64,000 nt of DNA from DIGJ01 sp041821315 (GTDB lineage Bacteria; Bacillota; Clostridia; Lachnospirales; Lachnospiraceae). The notes beneath the pieces were generated by a model. That model ran no database searches. It saw only the letters and a program-made list of their open reading frames with translations, and was not told the origin of the DNA. The DNA is taken from assembly GCA_041821315.1 (NCBI GenBank), contig JBGUEO010000011.1, positions 1 to 64,000 of the forward strand. The letters run 5' to 3'. The position numbers and the translations under genes are program-made. Shown here piece after piece: positions 61,310 through 64,000 of the stretch. Within the stretch, counting starts at the first letter, position 1, and every line of letters starts with the position of its first letter.

Positions 61310-61897
61310 ATGATATACCAAAATGACCAAAATGAAAATCCTCAAAATAAATTTTCTGATGCATTAAAACGACTTCAAATCGGAAAACTGTTGCGCAAAT
61401 CCAATATTACTAAATCATGTGGTATTTCTGCATATGAGGTATTTAAATTTTTACTACTGGTAGCATTTCAAGGAAAGAACCTGTTTCGTTTCCTGAATTC
61501 TAAACATAAAGATCAGGCTGTTTCAAAAAATACGTATTATCGCTTTCTCAATGAAACTTCCTACAACTGGAGTAAATTTCTTTTGCTCCTTGTAGTTAAG
61601 GTTACAATTGCATTTGATTCGCTTACTCGCCCAGAAAGAGTAAAAGTCCTGATTTTAGATGATTCTGTTATTAAACGTAATCGTAGCAAAACTGTAGAAC
61701 TGCTTGCACGTGTCTTTGACCATGTGGAGCATAAATGCCAGAAAGGATTTACCCTTCTTACTCTTGGTTGGTCTGACGGATACAGCTTTATACCAACTGG
61801 TTTCAATATGCTTTCTTCAGCAGAAAAAAGAAACCGCTACAACGAAGTATCCTCTGACATTGATCATCGTACCAAAGATGGGACGATTCATCAATGA
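61310..61897 (+). mobile_element. Truncated IS4-like transposase
   Basis: The frame begins at ATG 61310 behind AAAGG and encodes an N-terminal region plus the start of the DDE core: VLILDDSVIKRNRSKTVEL holds the first catalytic Asp, followed by FTLLTLGWSDGYSFIPTGFNML. Native sequence ends at about 61871 (SSDIDHRT); the last eight codons are out-of-frame Rhs DNA. A complete IS4-type transposase would have about 400-450 residues, so the second Asp and the Glu are missing and it must be inactive. 61155-61309 looks like the left end of the element with its promoter. Confidence 0.8.
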
Positions 61898-62435
61898 GGA
61901 TACATATGAAGGACAGATTGATAATTTTTTGAGTATGAATTCATACATTTACTGCTATAACAATCCGCTTATTTATAGGGATCCAAGCGGACATATTGTA
62001 ATTGAAGCTACTGCAGTCACATTTTTTGTTGTCGCAACTGCAGGGACGGTGGTATATGTTTCATATCGATATATTACGTCATCAAAAGATCACAAATCGA
62101 TAAAAGAGGGTATTGTTTCTGTAAAGAATGATTTAAAAGCTACCTACACGTATACAAAAGAAGTTATCAAAAATAAAGTTTTCAGTATTAAGGGAAAATC
62201 AAATAATAAGACAGAATATACATCAACTAGTAAGAAAGAAAATACATCAAATAAAGATATGAAATTAAGTAAAAGCAAAGGAGAGAATAAGGCTGATCCA
62301 TATGCAAGAGAAAGTCAAAAGAAACAAGGGAGGGAGAGGAAAAATAAAGCAAGGGAAAAAGACAATTGGAAGCCTAAGTCTAATCCAAAGCCACCAAAAA
62401 AACATACACCTGGTAGAGAACATAGAAAATATTGA
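61872..62435 (+). pseudogene. C-terminal tip of an Rhs/WapA-type polymorphic toxin, 5'-truncated
   Basis: From CCA at 61872 the frame reads PKMGRFINEDTYEGQ, then NSYIYCYNNPLIYRDPSGH, the RHS-associated core that ends the cage of Rhs toxins. Next come a membrane-like segment (VTFFVVATAGTVVYVSY) and a lysine-rich tip ending PPKKHTPGREHRKY, a common terminus of polymorphic toxins. In total 187 codons remain; the large N-terminal repeat region is replaced by the transposase fragment and no start or ribosome site is evident. It is either silent toxin DNA or a tip cassette kept for recombination. The toxin activity is not recognised. Confidence 0.7.
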
Positions 62436-62446
62436 AGGGGGAAAAA

Positions 62447-62926
62447 ATGCATATTTGGACTATTGAAAAATGGAGAGATAGATATGAATCTTATGATATT
62501 AGATCTGGGTTGAGACTAAGATGTGACCATGATGTTGATGAAGATGTCAAAAAGGAATGTAAGGCATTTTGTAAATGGTTGCGTTCTGAATATTACTTTC
62601 CAATAAGGGTTCCAATTTATTTAAAATCATCTTATAGAATTAAGTCAATTGACGGCGAATATGTTTGTGGTACTTTTTTTGAACCTAATGACAAAATGGT
62701 TGAACCGTATATTAGAATCGCAACTGGGGATTATCAGATACTTTTAAAGAAATGGGGAAAAGAGGATGCTATAAATGCTATCCTAAAATGCATTGCTCAT
62801 GAACTGACTCATTATTTTCAGTGGATTAATGAATTGAATCTGACAGATATAGGTATTGAGAGACAAGCAAATCAATATAGTAGATTTATTGTTGATGAGT
62901 ACTTAAATATAAGCGGATTTTCTTGA
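62447..62926 (+). CDS. HExxH-motif protein in the immunity-gene position
   Basis: This 159-residue protein starts at ATG 62447 behind AAGGGG, 11 bases after the toxin tip stop. The recognisable motif is CIAHELTHYFQWI (about 117-129), a zincin-type HExxH, with Glu and other polar residues downstream (GIERQANQY) as possible third ligand. The rest is mixed, with no signal peptide or membrane helix. Directly after an Rhs toxin tip one expects a cognate immunity gene, so this could be a zincin-fold immunity protein or a metalloprotease that is part of the toxin. Family not recognised. Confidence 0.6.
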   Translation: MHIWTIEKWRDRYESYDIRSGLRLRCDHDVDEDVKKECKAFCKWLRSEYYFPIRVPIYLKSSYRIKSIDGEYVCGTFFEPNDKMVEPYIRIATGDYQILLKKWGKEDAINAILKCIAHELTHYFQWINELNLTDIGIERQANQYSRFIVDEYLNISGFS

Positions 62927-62999
62927 AAATTTGTATTTCGTTGCGCTACATTGTAGTAAATAATTGGATAGTGTAAAATAAGTTGTGTCTTTGGAAATA

Positions 63000-63058
63000 A
63001 AAGGCTCTTTCTTGGAAAGAATTAGATAATAAAATTCTTTTCTCAGGAAGGAGCCTTT
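63000..63058. repeat. Long imperfect inverted repeat between Rhs tip and IS66 remnant
   Basis: AAAGGCTCTTTCTTGGAAAG (from 63000) pairs imperfectly with the segment ending GGAAGGAGCCTTT near 63057. It is preceded by GGATAGTGTAAAATAAGTTG (near 62965), which looks like the end of an insertion sequence. Probably an IS end and its terminator; the family is not certain. Confidence 0.5.
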
Positions 63059-63117
63059 GTAATCGCACCATAGTGGGTACTTCCACAAAGTTAACCGCTC
63101 CTATGAGCGGCACATTT

Positions 63118-63346
63118 TTATTGTGACTTTCTGCAATTCATTGGAAGGTTGTCTGACCAAGGAAGCAGACCTTCGCAGAAGCTACTGCCCTTTTCATCCA
63201 AATGTCTTGGAATCTCGGTCAGAAGATATTCAAAATAATCATAAGGCTTCAGATGATTCGTTTTTGCGGTCTCTGCAATACTATAAATAATCGCACTGGA
63301 ATCTGCACCTGCGATTGTATCAATCATCATCCAGTTCTTCTTTTTA
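63118..63346 (-). mobile_element. IS66-family transposase, C-terminal remnant
   Basis: On the minus strand the frame gives KKKNWMMIDTIAGADSSAII, then YSIAETAKTNHLKPYDYFEYL and a C-terminus LLPWSDNLPMNCRKSQ. This is the last 70-75 residues of an IS66 transposase (TnpC); the ATG at 63330 is internal. Upstream coding sequence is lost at about 63347, where the recombinase pseudogene region begins. A hairpin CCGCTC/GAGCGG at 63095-63110 lies at its 3' end. Confidence 0.75.
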
Positions 63347-63427
63347 TGTGCTTAAGAAAGTTATGTGCTCTTAACACTTGTGAAAAAAGGTGTCATAGTT
63401 ATCTTATTAATAATAAGGAGGTAACTT

Positions 63428-64000
63428 ATGAACCCAGAAATTATTTAAAATTACAAGCGTTTTCTTGCATAAAAGGGATATTCTCACCAAATCATGCATG
63501 CTTATGTGAAGGCTTTGGAACAAGAACCAGATTCTTGGAATACGCAAATTCAGGTGCAGTTGTATGAGAACATAAAACAAGCGCTTAATGACAAAGAAAA
63601 ACTATTCAATCATGGAGCAAGGCATAACATTAAACCAACATCAAGTTTGCTTTTTTTTAATGATAACAGGTGAGCCTTTAAAAAACTTTGAACGTCAGCG
63701 AAAACTTAATAATACGAAGCATGCAGATATACTTAAAGATTTTTTTAAATATTCTACTGAGTTTAAGCACATATCCATTATGTCTGCTAATGATGTGAGT
63801 AATTAATATGTACATCTTTTCATGGATTAAAAAATTCAAGTATCGGAAGATATGTTACATCATTAAGAAACTTTTTTCGCTTCCTTGAATACAAAGGATA
63901 CACAATAAATCAAGCAGTGTTGGACTTGCCTCTTTCACCAGCTGACTGGGCAAAGTCAAAAGTTCCAGTAATCCTTACATCTGATGAAGAAGATTGCTTG
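63428..64000 (+). pseudogene. Broken tyrosine recombinase (phage-integrase type), cut by the window end
   Basis: Pieces in alternating frames give one protein. From ATG 63428 (behind AAGGAGG) the frame has stops at codons 7 and 15, then EQEPDSWNTQIQVQLYENIK. After a run of eight T (63651-63658) it shifts to MITGEPLKNFERQRK and KHADILKDFFKYSTEF up to a stop at 63806. It then shifts back to SSIGRYVTSLRNFFRFLEYK and SPADWAKSKVPVILTSDEED at the window end. The last part is the SAM-like core-binding domain of XerD-type recombinases. With at least two stops and two shifts it is inactive. Confidence 0.65.

Noticed and set aside
61704..61871. Long frame continuing upstream of the Rhs tip from 61704
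   Set aside because: This part is the transposase gene read in the wrong frame; genuine Rhs sequence starts near 61872.

Overview
The window is about 64 kb of AT-rich chromosome from a spore-forming Firmicute, most likely a clostridial Lachnospiraceae. The support is gene content and order, not a database match: pth-mfd-foldase, spoVT-mazG-hup-rqcP-yabP-yabQ-divIC and spoIIE-tilS-hpt-ftsH are the clostridial versions of the Bacillus pth-to-ftsH sporulation and division region. Starts often use TTG or GTG behind strong AGGAGG-type sites, and tRNA genes lack an encoded CCA.

Region 1 (1-7.7 kb) is accessory. It opens with the 3' part of a tRNA-Cys gene. Degenerate copies of that tRNA's 3' tail recur near 98, 3697 and 7234 and bound two blocks of about 3.5 kb. 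The first block holds a LytTR response regulator, a GHKL kinase, a YhfC-type intramembrane protease and a lipoprotein. The second holds decayed MNT and HEPN genes, other gene relics, an XRE-membrane regulator and an MFS efflux pump behind a leader peptide and hairpins.

Region 2 (7.7-33 kb) is mixed metabolism and envelope defence: a chemoreceptor; a proteasome-like Ntn hydrolase with asparaginase, HAD phosphatase and FAD oxidoreductase genes; a lipase-like protein joined to a BceRS-BceAB-type peptide sensing and detoxification module with a candidate operator; a SulP transporter; a phosphoesterase; a MarR-MATE efflux unit with two operators over its promoter; two lipoproteins; ClpB; a DHH phosphoesterase; and a SpoVB-like flippase.

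Region 3 (33-58.4 kb) is the conserved core: pth, mfd, foldase, an ABC exporter, asnS, fsa, an MraY-like transferase, a cobalamin-type activation-domain protein, tcdA, spoVT, mazG, hup, rqcP, yabP, yabQ, divIC, tRNA-Met, spoIIE (with a Spo0A box), tilS, hpt, ftsH, tRNA-Tyr and tRNA-Leu. It is interrupted between hup and rqcP by a GC-rich 61-bp tandem repeat that contains a 100-N assembly gap.

Region 4 (58.4-64 kb) has a small autoregulated XRE-membrane pair, azlCD with a divergent LysR regulator, and then a mobile-element graveyard: an IS4-like transposase fused to the C-terminal tip of an Rhs toxin, a HExxH protein in the immunity-gene position, an IS66 remnant and a broken tyrosine recombinase running off the end.
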